Under the pieces are notes generated by a model that had not been told where the DNA came from, ran no database searches, and worked only from the letters and a program-made list of their open reading frames with translations. A stretch of DNA of 56,582 nucleotides from Nemertoderma westbladi (lineage: Eukaryota; Xenacoelomorpha; Nemertodermatida; Nemertodermatidae): positions 1-56,582 of the forward strand of contig JAUCBJ010007225.1 in NCBI GenBank assembly GCA_032718475.1, written 5' to 3'. Shown here in pieces: positions 20,803 to 32,398 of this stretch. Every line of letters starts with the position of its first letter. Positions within the stretch are counted from its first letter, which is position 1. Position numbers and translations under genes: made by a program.

Positions 20803-21465
20803 AAATGCAGCTGCAATGCAGCAAGCCGATCCTAGTAGTAGTCTGAGTTTCTCCCAGTCATAGTTGATTTGCTTGCTTTTCCTGGGTTTGCTGGCTCTCA
20901 AACTGAGTCTGATCTCTGCAGTCACAATGCTGTGGTCCGAACCAATTAGGTTGAACGAGCTGTATGCCTCGCAGATCATGCTGTTTCTCCACTTTTTGTT
21001 TATAAGGATGTAATCCAGTTGTGCTTTGGTTCCATTAGGGTATTGAAAGGTCCATAGCTTCCCCTTACTCTTTTCGAATGTGTTGTTTGTTGGTATCAAT
21101 TCACATTCTTCCATTAGGTCTAAAAGTACATAAGTACCAATTTATGTTAGAACTGGTGTTCTAGGTGTAACCCTTGATGTCTTCTGGGCCAATTTGTGCA
21201 TTCAGGTCACCAGCAATGACTTTAACATTGTGTTTCGGAATGTCCTTTATAAGTCCAGTCAGATTTTCATAAAACTTGACTGCTTGTTCTGGCTCTGAGG
21301 CATTGGTTGGAATGTAGCAACATATAACTGTTGCCTTGTGATTCCCATCAAATGTTGCGATCATAAGCCTGGAATTTATAGATTCGATGTTGTTTAGGTG
21401 CAAATGGGCTTAGCAGAATTCCTACTCCACCAATAGTTAATGCCCGAGATGCAATGGCCGAAAAA
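20803..21465 (-). pseudogene. LINE A endonuclease domain
   Basis: Minus-strand APE-type endonuclease remains: IGGVGILLSP at the start, RLMIATFDGNHKATVICCYI, VIAGDLNAQIGPED (catalytic Asp/Asn block), then PNGTKAQLDYILINKKWRN and LIGSDHSIVTAEI (SDH motif). A frame break lies near 21115-21160. The 5' part of the element is missing. The reading runs toward the linker at 14213 across the inserted LINE B. Confidence 0.85.
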
Positions 21466-23350
21466 AGGAACCAAAATAGGTACATTGTTCAGTTCTATCA
21501 ATTTGATGCAATTAGTAGTAATTTAGACAGCCTTACCACCAACCAATAGGAAGCAAAAAGAACGGGGAGGGGGGGGGGGGGGTTGCATGCAAACTAACAC
21601 TTACCAGTAAGGAATCACAGACTGTCTTGTACAGTAGTAGTTTAGACCTGTAGTTGTTTATTCCTGCATGTACTTCTGTACATTACACCTGCATGCAGTT
21701 TAAATGAATTGAGTTGATAAAGGGCTGTTTCCCGAAATATACTCGGTTATTTCATTTCAAATTATATTTTTGGTCACTTAGAAAAAGGTCCTTCTAAACG
21801 CACTAACTCTTTGTCTATTATGATACCACCGGTGATCTGGGCACAAACCTATTTACAGATAACTTACTGTACTGTCAGCCAATCAGCTGTCACAGTGATC
21901 TAGCCAATCAGCTGTCACACTGATCTAGCCATTCAGCTGTCACATTGTTCTAGCCAATCAGTGTCGCACTTTCTTCGCGCATTTAGACCTTTAGCAGTTT
22001 AACCCGCTAATTTAAGTGTCTTAGGTGTTGATAATCGCCCGTACTAAATTACATCAGCTGAAGCCGGTCTAGCACGGCGTATGACCCATGGGTGTGGGAG
22101 AATGGATTCTATTGTAGATAATGAAGTAGGCTATTTTGTATTATTCGATTGATCACTACTATATAATCTCCGACAACTATATTTACTTTCAGGGAAATAT
22201 TAACAGTTCCGTTGGGGCGTGGCGCTTTAAGTATTACTATTATGTCTGCACTAATTACAACGAGTGGCCGTGAGATAACGCAAATGGCGCATTCTTTAGG
22301 AATGCTTTATTAACCTTCACACTCAATTTCTGTACCAATAATCTCACTAACACACACTGATTTGCCAACTGTCACCGATTTTAGTCATATATAAGGAGGA
22401 TTGCAACTCACATACATTGGGGTTATGAAATAGCATTAAATTCATACAGACCACTATAAATTGAGCTACAATTGCTACTGATACACCCTTCTGCTTACCT
22501 CAGTAATTAAGAAAGTTAAGGGGGATTTAACGGTTATTCATTAGTATTCTCCAAATATAACATCCGTTAATATATAACAGCAACTAACAATATTATAAAA
22601 CAGTAAAAAACGGTGTTAGTGGTGCAACAGCTATGTTGCAGTATCAGAATTCAGAATTGTGGTATGCATTGATGTATGAAATATGTTATGTTATGAAATG
22701 TTAATAGATTTGCGTTCTTATGACTCTCTCAAGCCACTGATGTTTCCAGGCAAAGTCAAAACAGCCAGAAAATCAGAATGAATGAATTCTGAGAAATTTG
22801 TTGCATTGCGTCATTTTACATAGGCTACAGAGCACAGGTAAAGGGAGATCGCGCTGATTGGCTGAAATATGTCAACAAATAACACACGTCCTACACAAAG
22901 AAACAGCTGGTAGATTTCTTCATCTCAGCTCTGATTATGGACAGACGCGTAGATGCATAAGTTTATAAGTCCTTTAGAGTATTTCAGCGCATTGCTCAAA
23001 ATGATTTTTTTTGTCCGCAAAAGCTTTTACACACTTCTCCCTGTGTGCTTCTCGCTGTGTGTTTCTCTATATGGTTGGACATTACAGACCCTATAAACCA
23101 ATGTTGTGATTTTATTTACTACATCTGCAGGACTTCCCACTCTGTTTAATATTCTATTGTTCTAAATTTAATATGTACAAGCTGGTTGTAATTACCATTC
23201 GGATATTTTAACAAATTAAATTGTTATTTTAATTATCTACACGCTGCATTCACTTTTTAAAGGGACCTCCATGGAAACGAGAATAATCCTCATGGAGCAA
23301 TCCCTAACATTGTATGTACGTACAGTACAGGACAAGATAATCTATATTAT
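21466..23350. other. Intronic sequence without recognised genes
   Basis: Holds a 14-base poly-G run (21569-21582) and the 25-bp tandem repeat at 21877. I see no coding signal. Confidence 0.45.
21877..21969. repeat. 25-bp tandem repeat with CCAAT motifs, 3.7 copies
   Basis: Units of the form AGCCAATCAGCTGTCACANT. Each carries CCAAT or CCATT plus the E-box-like CAGCTG. Confidence 0.85.
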
Positions 23351-23961
23351 TGTTAGCGGACGCTGCACCACCCAGTGGAAAATAGGGAAAGTCGTGAATT
23401 ATGAATCACGATTAGATATGCAATATTGCCCAATGCAATATTGCATACTAGAGGGAACAAGGTAATATACACTGCCAGCTAGAGAGAGATGCCAACACAT
23501 CTCAGGAGGAAGCCAACACAGGGCCAGGAAAGACAGGGAGTGGCTAGGGGAGGAAAACCAACCAATAGTGGGGCGGTACACTATCAATTACTGCGCATTT
23601 ACTGATAGGTCAATACAGTAAGCAATGTGTGTAACCTCCTATGCAATGTCCATATACTGTTACTCAGTGTTAATTATGATTAAGTTGGCTATTATTCAGG
23701 GTAGAAGTTATACAGTTTAAACTGTCGTCGTTACTGCTGTCATTGTGCAATACTGATTGTGCTATATTACCGGTACTCATACTTCTGAGATTATTAACAA
23801 CAATAATTGGGTTTACACTAAAACTCAAAACTTTATTATACCAGCCTTCGGCCTTTCAGCCCCAAGCCTTCAGTGACAACCACATCAGCGGACGCGCCGA
23901 CGCGTATTGACCACGAAACACACACTGGTCGGGATCCCTCGCCAACTCTGATCCCATCACA
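23351..23961 (+). repeat. BEL/Pao 5' LTR
   Basis: 611 bp, aligned with 28219-28839. Shared landmarks include TCACGATTAGATATGCAATA, GGCTATTATTCAGGGTAGAA and GCCTTCGGCCTTTCAGC. Confidence 0.88.
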
Positions 23962-24579
23962 GTTTAAACCTCGACTTAAATAGTTTAAACCTGCTTCTTT
24001 GTGATGAACATCAAAAGAAACGAGATGAGCGAACCAACAATGCCCCAGGGTTCGGAGAAGGGAGGAAGTCTGCCGCGCACTCCCAGCAACAGAGACGCAA
24101 TGATTTGGGAGGTGGCGACTAGGTGGTACCAGCCTGCCACACCAGATTCGCCGAAGAACGACTGTTTGGTTGGAGAAGAGGAAGGCGGATGAGTACGAGG
24201 TGATGAGGAACATGAGTTGATACAGGAGGAGAGCGGCGAGAAGAGCACCGGGGTCACCAGCCAACCAGTGGCTACAGGCGGCGAATGACCCACCGGAACA
24301 GCAATCGTGGGGCGGCCAGTGCCACGTCAGACGAGGAGAGGAGGACAGAAAGTTCAGGAGGAGGATGGTGGGACGAGCGATCGCCTATGACATTGGTACA
24401 TCACCACGAGAAAGATCCTCAATGATGCCAAGAAAGGAGGAAAGGTAGACAAGCCCAAGTTAAACCGCAGACTCGGTGAGTGCAATAAACATTTTCACTA
24501 CTTAGTCCGATTTGGGTAGGGCAAGTTGGCGAATGAGAGGGCGAGAGAGGTCGCCACATAAGTGTATGAATTGTGGTGA

Positions 24580-25070
24580 TTGGGGATGATGCCGTATGGT
24601 GTAGTGTACATAGGGCCTTATCTAGTAGATGCGCAGGGCATTAAGTTAGTGGGTTGGGCAATTTCGAACGACGCCTATGCCGAGGTAAATCCAGAGGATT
24701 CTGTGTTGTCCATTGGTAAGACCACTAGCAAGCACAATAAAAATAGTAAAACCGGCAGGCGACGGGAGTCCGTCACAACCGAAAAGTCTGCTTCACACTC
24801 TGCGAAAGCAAGAAGGGTGTTAGAGAAAGATCTGGCATGTCAGCTAGACATGGTCGAGCTGTACCAAAGAGAGTTAGAGAGGCAGTTGGACGAGGGGACT
24901 GCGTGTTAGAAAGGGAGAGGAGGCTAGCGAGAGAGTGTAAAGAAAAAAAAAGGAAAGATCCAAAGGGAGAGGAGATAGTAGTGGAGGATGAGGGAAACGA
25001 ATCGGAGGGGGAGGAGATATTCAGCCAGTTAGTGAGGGAGGTTAAGGAGGTGTCATCACAATCTAAGACA
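24580..25070 (+). pseudogene. BEL/Pao gag-like fragment
   Basis: Two overlapping frames (24580-24909 and 24837-25166) encode a charged region. It has a hydrophobic start (LVGWAISNDAYAEVNPED) and then a Glu/Arg-rich coiled-coil-like stretch (RVLEKDLACQLDMVELYQRE). It lies where BEL gag is expected. Identity is by position and composition only; at least one frameshift is present. Confidence 0.45.
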
Positions 25071-25085
25071 ATAGAGTCGAGTGAT

Positions 25086-26556
25086 AACCCAATGGATAGG
25101 CTACACGTTTATAGCTCTAGCTGGTATAAGACGAAGAAGTTTATGGCATATCTGAGAGCTTACTGAGAATTCCTCAGGGGAGCTGGTACGGGTAGGAAAC
25201 CTAAACCACCATTGATCTGGAAGGAGCGGCCAAAGCCGTGATAAATATGAGCAAGGGAAGGCATTCGGGGACAAAATTAACTGTATTAAGAATCAATAAT
25301 GTCTTCGACACGATAGCAGGATCCATGCGCTGTCGCCGCAACTGGATGAGGATGGAATCCTGGTCATGAATTCCAGGGTGGCTAATAACACCAGTGCCTT
25401 GGTTCCACCAAAGCCTGTAATAATCCCTAACAAGTCATCAATTGTTCACCAGATCATATGGGATGCCCATAAGACCATAGTTCATGGTGGTACCAATGCA
25501 ACCTTAAACGCGATTAGGAATAAATAGTGGATAACTCAACTTTGGAGATGGTGAAGGCGGTAGTGGGGCAATTCCAGACATGCCGGCGGATGAAGAAGGA
25601 GAGGGCCATGCAGGAGATGGCTCCACTGCGAACAACTAGGGTGAGGCATCACGACCCACTGTTCACACAAAGTAGCGTGGACATGTTTGGGCTGATAAAG
25701 ATCAAGGTTGTGGCATACCGAGAAGCGCTACGTTATAATCTTTGTATGTAATAACACAAGGGCCGTGGGTATAGAACTGGCGCAGGACGCTACGGCGTCG
25801 GCATTTATCAATGCGCTAGAAAGATTCGTGACCTGTCGAGGAGGAACAGTCAAAGTGCTTTACTCCGATAATGGGACCAACTTCATTGGAGCAGAGAATG
25901 AGTTGGTGGAGGCCTTCGACATTTGGGAGGGAGAGGATGTTAAGGGGGCAATGAGGAGGCACCTGATTAGATGGGAAAGGAGGATGCCATATGCACCACA
26001 TATGCTGGGTTGTGTAGAACGTCTAGTAGGAAGCTCAAAGCAGCTCATGAACAATCATATGGTAACCGAGGATGTATTGAGGACGGTGCTGGCAAAGTGC
26101 GAGGGGATATTCAACAGCTTACCGCTGTATCTCGAGAACCATGATCCAGAGACGCTGGACGTTCTTACGCCAGCACATCTTTTAATGGAGAGGCCAGCAA
26201 TGATAGACATGCGAAATATCGACCCAGACGATATAAACTCGCGTCAGAGCTGGAAGGTAGCTAAGGCAATAAGTGCAGAGTATTGGAAAAGGTGGATTCA
26301 AGAGTACCTGCCAACGCTGCACAACAGAAGCAAGTGGAGGAATAGTCAGAAGGAGCTTAGGAAGGGTGATTTAATAATCGTGATCGACAACACGATTATC
26401 AACAATCACTGGAGGCTAGCCAGGGTAGTTAAATACTATTCACTCAAGTGGGGTGCGAGATCGGGGAGGGAGGAGTTATATCACTTCCGAAGGGGGACGA
26501 TTAAGACATACCAGAAGAGGTATATCTTACAGGAGGACTGGATAATAATTGGTTAG
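25086..26556 (+). pseudogene. BEL/Pao integrase region
   Basis: Starts in the linker after RNase H (RLHVYSSSWYKTKKFMAYLR). The integrase zinc-binding region follows (QIIWDAHKTIVHGGTNATLN and FQTCRRMKK), and then the catalytic core: SVDMFGL (first Asp), LYSDNGTNFIGAENEL (second Asp) and HMLGCVERLVGSSKQLM (Glu). The BEL-typical C-terminal domain (LRKGDLIIVID, RLARVVKYY) runs to 26556. Frames break near 25170, 25530 and 25720. The 282-codon part from 25708 is intact. RT and RNase H are missing upstream, so this copy cannot move alone. Confidence 0.85.
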
Positions 26557-27064
26557 TGAACCTATTCATGACGGTGGTCATCGGCAAAGAGCCGACGGCA
26601 TTTCTACTGATGGGAGGACCTCTGAACCACAGGAGAGCCTTTAGAACTGCCTTTGAAGGTCTTGTAGACCACCCAGGGCATAAAGGCGAGTTGGTGTATT
26701 ACAATACCACAGTATTACAATATCACAATTACTCCACAGATCCCAACGGTTGCGTGGGGCCAAGGACGAGTTTGGGAGGCAGACTGTGATAGACGGCTGC
26801 GACTACTGTGGGCGGTTAACCCACCAGCAGAAGAACTGTCTGTATCGCTACGAGAAAGGGGCGACGTGTCTGTACTGCCACGACTCCACCCATAGGATGG
26901 GTGCATGCCCAAAGCTACACCATACATGTAGTAAGTGCAGATTTAGGGGGCACTTTGAGCATCAATGCGACTGGATGGACAACGAGGAGAAGTTTCACAT
27001 TTATGAGGATTGGGCCGACATCGGTGTCATGACCAGACAGACCAGACTGGTGGGGGTTTTTTAA
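26556..27064 (+). pseudogene. 3' frame of the BEL element with three zinc knuckles
   Basis: Located after integrase, where an envelope or accessory gene would sit. 26750-27064 encodes three consecutive CX2CX4HX4C knuckles: CDYCGRLTHQQKNC, CLYCHDSTHRMGAC and CSKCRFRGHFEHQC. The preceding frame from 26556 (77 codons) is offset by one frame and may be its N-terminal part. The further open frame at 27208-27516 is unassigned. Knuckles normally belong to the nucleocapsid end of gag, so this placement is unusual. Function unknown; RNA or single-stranded DNA binding is expected for such knuckles. Confidence 0.6.
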
Positions 27065-28208
27065 CATTAACAAGGAGGCCCACCAAGAAATCACTAGGAA
27101 GAGACTGCCATTCACCTACCAGGAGGTAGCGATGGCGGCATCACACGGAGGGGTTATTAACACCCAATGGTACCTCAACAGGTGGTCACCAGAGAATAGA
27201 ATGGAGTTTGGAGCTTTCTGGCAGAACATATACCACGTGCCATGAAGATCATCAGCTTTTGGGATGCTACCAGAGGAAAGCAGGAGGGACACTCAGTGGG
27301 ACCACCAGCGAAACGATACCCCGAAATGATAATGGCCGCACCCAAGGATCCAACTACGGGGGTTGGCAAAGCTGCGTCGGCATGGATGAGTGCCCTAAAG
27401 AGCAAACAAGAAGAATAGAAACGCCCGAGACAGGATGCCAAAAGGGGCAAGGAGATGAGGTGGTTTCCAGAGGAAACGGGAGGGGAAACTTTAGGATTGA
27501 TGACGCACTGTATTGATATGCCTGGAAGGCACCGTGAGGATTAAAACTAACTGAGACTCGAGGTTCATACCTTTTTATATAAGTTTAAAATTAGTGCATG
27601 CCATACATATGTAATCAATCATAAAGTGCAATATGTAGATCTATAATAATATAATGTACGTAGGGTACTATAGTCAGATATAACCTTTTCCAATTAGCTA
27701 CTGGGACAGGTGACTAATTGACTGGAACAGGAGGACGAGACAAAGGACTCACTTATCATATGTGTGCACATGTGTGAGACTGTGGGGACCCAGCAGGAGT
27801 GTAGGGAGTGAGAGTAAAACGGGGTTGAGTACGAGAGGGGTATGATGAAGAGGTGTGAGAGTTTGAGGAAAGGTGAAGGGTGCGAGATTCAAGTGTTGGG
27901 AGCGAGCTGAGTGGAGGATGAGTCCTATGGGACTGACGAGGTGAGGAAGTAATTGGGAGATCGGATAATAATATCCAGAGGAAATCGAGTGAGGAAGAGA
28001 GGCGATCGTCTAAATAGAGACGCCAGATACCTTGGTACAAATTAGCTCGCAGATGTACCAAGGGTCGGTAGTGAGAACAGACCCATGGGGGCCAGTCTGG
28101 AAAACTGGCCCCAGAAAAATATACCACCCCACATCCAATATTAGATTGAATTCCAGTGGAATTGGAGCGCACTTGAGGTTGATGCTATCTTCTCACCGGG
28201 AAGATAGC

Positions 28209-28218
28209 ATGGGGGGAG
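28209..28218 (+). promoter_or_regulatory. Polypurine tract of the BEL element
   Basis: ATGGGGGGAG directly precedes the 3' LTR start TGTTAGCGGA. Confidence 0.75.
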
Positions 28219-28839
28219 TGTTAGCGGATCCAATCCACTGCACCACCCAGCAGAAAATGAGGAAAGTCGTGATTTACGAATCACGATTAGATATGCAATA
28301 TTACCCAACGCAATATTGCATACTAGAGGGAACGAGGCAATATACACTGCGAGCTAGAGAGAGATGTCAACACAACTCAGGGGGAAACCAACACAGGGCC
28401 ATGAAAGACAGGGAGTGGCTAGGGGAGGTAAACCAACCAATAGTGGGGTGGTACACCATCAATTAGCGCGCATTTACTGGTAGTTCAATACAGTAAGCAA
28501 TGTGTGTAACCTCCTATGTAATGTCCTTATAACTGTTACTAAGTGTTAATTATGTTCTGTTGGCTATTATTCAGGGTAGAAGTTATACGGTTTAAACCGT
28601 GGTTGTTACTGCTATCATTGTGCAATACTGATTGTGCTATATTACCGGTACTCATACTTCTGAGATTATTAATATCAATAATTGGGTTTACCCTAAAACT
28701 CTGAACTTTTTTAAACCGGCCTTCGGCCTTTCAGCACCAAGCCTTTAGTAACAACCACATCATCAGCGGCCGCGGTGACGCGTATTGACCACGAAACACA
28801 CACCGGTCGGGATCCCTAGCCAACTCGGATCCCGTCACA
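28219..28839 (+). repeat. BEL/Pao 3' LTR
   Basis: 621 bp, partner of 23351-23961. It carries a short insertion after TGTTAGCGGA and scattered substitutions. Confidence 0.88.
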
Positions 28840-29059
28840 ATTATATATATTTTTTTTTCTTCTTCAACATCGCTGCATGCAGAAAGGAAATCCAACATCG
28901 TAGGCGTAATTCTGTAGAAGGCTCAACTGATTTAGATAATACGAGAATGGATAGGTTATTGTTATGGCTGAAGCTTTGGGTGTCTTGATGTACAGAAATA
29001 ACTACAAAGCGAGTTTGTAAACAACACTCCAACCCCCATGACAAACAAAACAATTATGG

Positions 29060-29270
29060 ATACTGTAGTGCTGAAATGCATGCTGATTGGTTACTGTTCC
29101 TTGGCCGCCTGGCAACAATTATTAATATTTTTTAGCGGCATACATACATATGTGTAAAATTTCACACTGATCATTTTTTCACTGTTTTCCTGGGGGTTTA
29201 TTAGTGTATTCCCTTTGTTTTACAGTGTTTCCTTAAGGTGTAATGAGCGAGGAGTACATTTACTGTAGGA
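29060..29270 (+). repeat. Diverged copy of one arm of the 47991-49131 palindrome
   Basis: Shares GATTGGTTAC, GCCTGGCAACAA, TGATCA then TTTTTTCACTGTTTTCC, and GAGGAGTACATTTA with 48790-48990 in the same order. No inverted partner is seen here. Confidence 0.65.
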
Positions 29271-29380
29271 ATACCAATTTATTTTTAAATTTTTTAACTT
29301 TTTAAATTAATACCAAAGTTTCCTGCTTTATCTCTTATATATATATATAAGAGTTAAAGTTTTAACTCTTAACAAAAATT

Positions 29381-29381
<1 letters not shown>

Positions 29382-29417
<36 letters not shown>
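29382..29417. repeat. Poly-A tract, 36 bases
   Basis: Uninterrupted A run at the 5' side of the LINE fragment at 29418-29994. Just upstream is a short palindrome of CTCTTATATA type (29331-29354). Confidence 0.9.
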
Positions 29418-29419
<2 letters not shown>

Positions 29420-29994
29420 CAACAGAGTACGCGATACACACTCTTACAGTACCAGAGCTAGTGCTTCAAACTTCTACCTCCCGAATTGTAAATCCTTTGA
29501 ATCTGATACTTTCTTTTTTAACGGCATAAAAAATTGGAACGCTCTGCCTAATGAAATTAAAAACCTAGATAATCAACATTCTTTTAAATCAGCAGTTAAA
29601 TCTCATCTCCGTGTGCAATGTAAAAATAGGTACAATAGTCCTACAGTAAGTTATTAGCTTATTAATTATTTACTATTTATGCTGTAAATACGTTTTATAA
29701 TAAATTGTTCTGTACATTACATCTTTATCGTTGAGTTGGGCATTGTCACGCTCTCGGTAAAGTTGTACATGTACATAGTGTAATTACGTTTTATATTGGT
29801 TTTAGGTTAGCGTAGTGTAATATTGTATTTGTAACCAAGTAACATAAAGGACCCCCTTGGAAATAAGCTGCAAAGCTTTAGGGGTAATCCTATATGTTAT
29901 GTTGGACAATACCTTTATACCGGTACATTGTTTGGTGTATTTGTTATTATTTTTACATAATGTATAAATAAATCTATCTATCTATCTATCTATC
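29418..29994 (+). pseudogene. 3' end of a CR1-like LINE
   Basis: The translated stretch ASASNFYLPNCKSFESDTFF, then IKNWNALPNEIKNLDNQHSF and KSAVKSHL, is the conserved LINE C-terminal WNxLP...FKxxLK signature. A 3' UTR of about 330 bp follows and ends in (TCTA)n at 29973-29994, a typical LINE tail. Only the last 60 or so codons remain. Confidence 0.75.
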
Positions 29995-30026
29995 TTATAC
30001 AGTATATACCGGTATATAAGAGTTAA

Positions 30027-31586
30027 CCCTATTAGTACCGGGCTATGAAATGCTGTACAAATACCGGGGGGGGGGGGGGTCATATTGACCCCTCCCTCTA
30101 AAATCTACAAATATTAACGAAAACGTCTGATTTTTTGTTTGTACGTAGGTATCACTAGTCTGGATCCGACCGAAAAAAAAAAATTTCAAAAAAATGGACT
30201 GGAGTGGTAATATTGCAGCACCAAAATTACAAGTAGTGCACAATTTTCACAAAATTTGAAAGTTACATTTTTCGGCTAATTGTTTTTTAATACAGGTTTT
30301 CTGGGGCGCAAAATACATTGGAAAATATTTAAAAATGATATGATTACCATAAATGGCTGTTTAGTCCTCTATGCGTAGGAAAAAAATGAAAAAAACAAGT
30401 AACCAGCACTTTTCAGTTAGAACACAAAATTTTTAATTCACTTATACGATGCTATAAATTCACATTTTTAGGTTTTCTAGGGCGCTGATTCTAATGGAAT
30501 ACATTTCAAATATGCCAGATCATTGCTACTTGTATTTTTCGGCGTAATTTGGCAAATTTTGGTGCTAGCACCAAATTTCGTACACATCACCAAAAAGTAC
30601 AAGTTTGCGATGTCCAGTGCTGTTTTTATTGTTTCCATCGGATTCAGGACCCTCATAAACCCGTATAACGAAAGAAACAAGATGATACTATCTACTGATC
30701 AATTTACTCATTTTCCAAAATTTGGTGCAAAACAACAATTTTCACCCACCGGCGAAAAATACAAGTTTGAAAACTCTTATGAAATTTTTACTGATTCCAC
30801 TGAATTCAGAACCCTAACAAACCAGTATAACGCAAGAAACAAGATGACACAATCAATTGATATATTTGATGGTTTTCAAAATGTGGTACTAGCACCACAT
30901 TTTGCACCCACTTCCGAAAAATACAAGTTTGAGATGTCTAGTTCGATAATTATATATTCCATTGAATTCAGAACAGCCATAAACCTCTAAAATGCAAGAA
31001 ATAAATTGTCACAAGCAATTTTATCTATTGAATGGATTTTCAAAATTTCGTGCTAGCACCAAAATTTGCACACAGCACCGAAAAATACAAGTTTGATACA
31101 CTTGGTGCAACTCGTATATATTTCATCGAAACCAGAACCCCAAAAAACCCAAATTGCGTAAAAAACAAGTTTCAAACAATCAATTTACAAAATTGACATA
31201 TTTCAAAATTTGGTGCTGGCACCAAAATTTGGCACTCGCCGAAAAAAACAAGTTTGAAATTTCTAAATCAATTTATATGAATTCCATCCAATTGCTAACA
31301 CCAAAAAACCGGTGTAAATAAAAAATAGAGATGTTACAATTAATATTTAATGAAATGTAATTTTCAAAAAACGTCTCAAAAAAAGTGCCAAAAGTAGGGT
31401 TAAAAAATGGTGCTATAATTCGAAAACTACCCAATATTTTTGAAAACGGTTTTCACTACTAGGAAGACAATAGATTTTTAGGAAAAGTCATAAAATTTCA
31501 GAATTCCAACTGCGTTTGTTTCAGAATTATAATAAAAAAACCACGGGAGGGGTCATATTGACCCCCCCCCCCCGGGTTTAATAGGG
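30027..31586. mobile_element. piggyBac-type non-autonomous element
   Basis: Flanked by TTAA (30023-30026 and 31587-31590). The ends are CCCTATTAGTACCGGG and CCCGGGTTTAATAGGG, matching piggyBac rules (TTAA target, CCC...GGG ends). Subterminal G-rich blocks each contain GGTCATATTGACCCC (left near 30069, right near 31549). No transposase frame is present. The interior is dominated by a degenerate 162-bp tandem repeat. Confidence 0.75.
30540..31340. repeat. 162-bp degenerate tandem repeat, about five units
   Basis: Landmark TACAAGTTTG recurs at 30598, 30760, 30922 and 31086, with a variant at 31247. Each is preceded by CACC-type CCGAAAAA and by AAATTTGGTGCTAGCACC-like blocks. An apparent 155-codon frame (30523-30990) is a by-product of the repeat. 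Confidence 0.8.
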
Positions 31587-32398
31587 TTAAAGCTACATAT
31601 TTATATATATAGATATTTTAACTCTTTTCCGGGCCAGCCTTTCTAATTTTATTTTATATGTAACTCTAAATTATATCCATCTATAATTAGTAAATCTGTA
31701 ATAAATAATACAGTATCAATATCTCAGTTCTACTGTACATGGGGCTATTACGTTCTACAGTAGTATGAGTGTTAATGTGTTTTAGAACATCATTTATTAG
31801 GCCTATAAATACAGTAACTGGCAAAATTTGTACATATCACCTAGGATGAGTTATTAGGTTTAGTAGATTGTAGTTAAAAACAGGTACTGTCAATATTGCT
31901 TTATGTTTTGGTGTTATTCATAAAATTGAACCAAAAATAACCACACAAATCTCCTGATTTTCAGGTTTTGAAGTCGTTATATTTGATTTGGGGTACCGGT
32001 ACCATAAAACCCCCACAGAACATAAAATATTAAGAGAATTCAAAAGTTTCTAATTTTTGTTGATGTAGACCAAAGTAATAGTACAATAATTATGTACAAT
32101 AATAGTACTGTAGTAGTACAATAATTAAGACGCGGTAAGTACCAAGTAAACGTTTAGTCTATCAATTTTAAAGAACTCTCGAATAATTAGCGGTATGACT
32201 GTACGTGCATACTGTACATTAATGGGTTTCCTACTGTAGTAACATCAATTTTTAACTAAAAAAACAAAATTTACCCATTTCTTTCCCCCTTACGATACAA
32301 ATGTCATTTAATTCACAGTAAGGTTAAATTAAAACTACAGTATATTATTATACACAGCCATTAAACAAGACTTAGTAATAAATTATTAATATTTCCAG

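Larger units (their letters stand above)
23351..28839 (+). mobile_element. BEL/Pao LTR retrotransposon with internal deletion
   Basis: Two LTRs (23351-23961 and 28219-28839), both beginning TGTTAGCGGA and ending in CA, with a perfect 5-bp duplication ATTAT (23346-23350 and 28840-28844) and a purine tract ATGGGGGGAG before the 3' LTR. The inside has a gag-like head, an RNase H-integrase linker, integrase, and a 3' zinc-knuckle frame. Protease, RT and RNase H are absent. In the first 100 or so bases the LTRs differ by several percent, so this copy is clearly older than the Gypsy element. Confidence 0.88.
12128..32398 (+). other. Proposed 20.3-kb GC-AG intron filled with nested transposons
   Basis: Bounded by GCAAGT at 12128 and TTTCCAG ending at 32398, both phase 0 between two exons of compatible character. 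It contains LINE A, LINE B, a Gypsy element, a BEL/Pao element, a LINE 3' end and a piggyBac-type element. No further host exon was recognised inside it. Confidence 0.5.

Noticed and set aside
23271-23465. 64-codon plus-strand frame
   Set aside because: Crosses the BEL target site and LTR start, so it is not a conserved unit.
27756-28172. 138-codon minus-strand frame near the BEL 3' LTR
   Set aside because: Ser/Pro/His-rich shadow of the plus-strand region, with no domain.
30523-30990. 155-codon plus-strand frame
   Set aside because: It lies wholly in the 162-bp tandem repeat of a non-autonomous element and has no ATG context or conserved motif.
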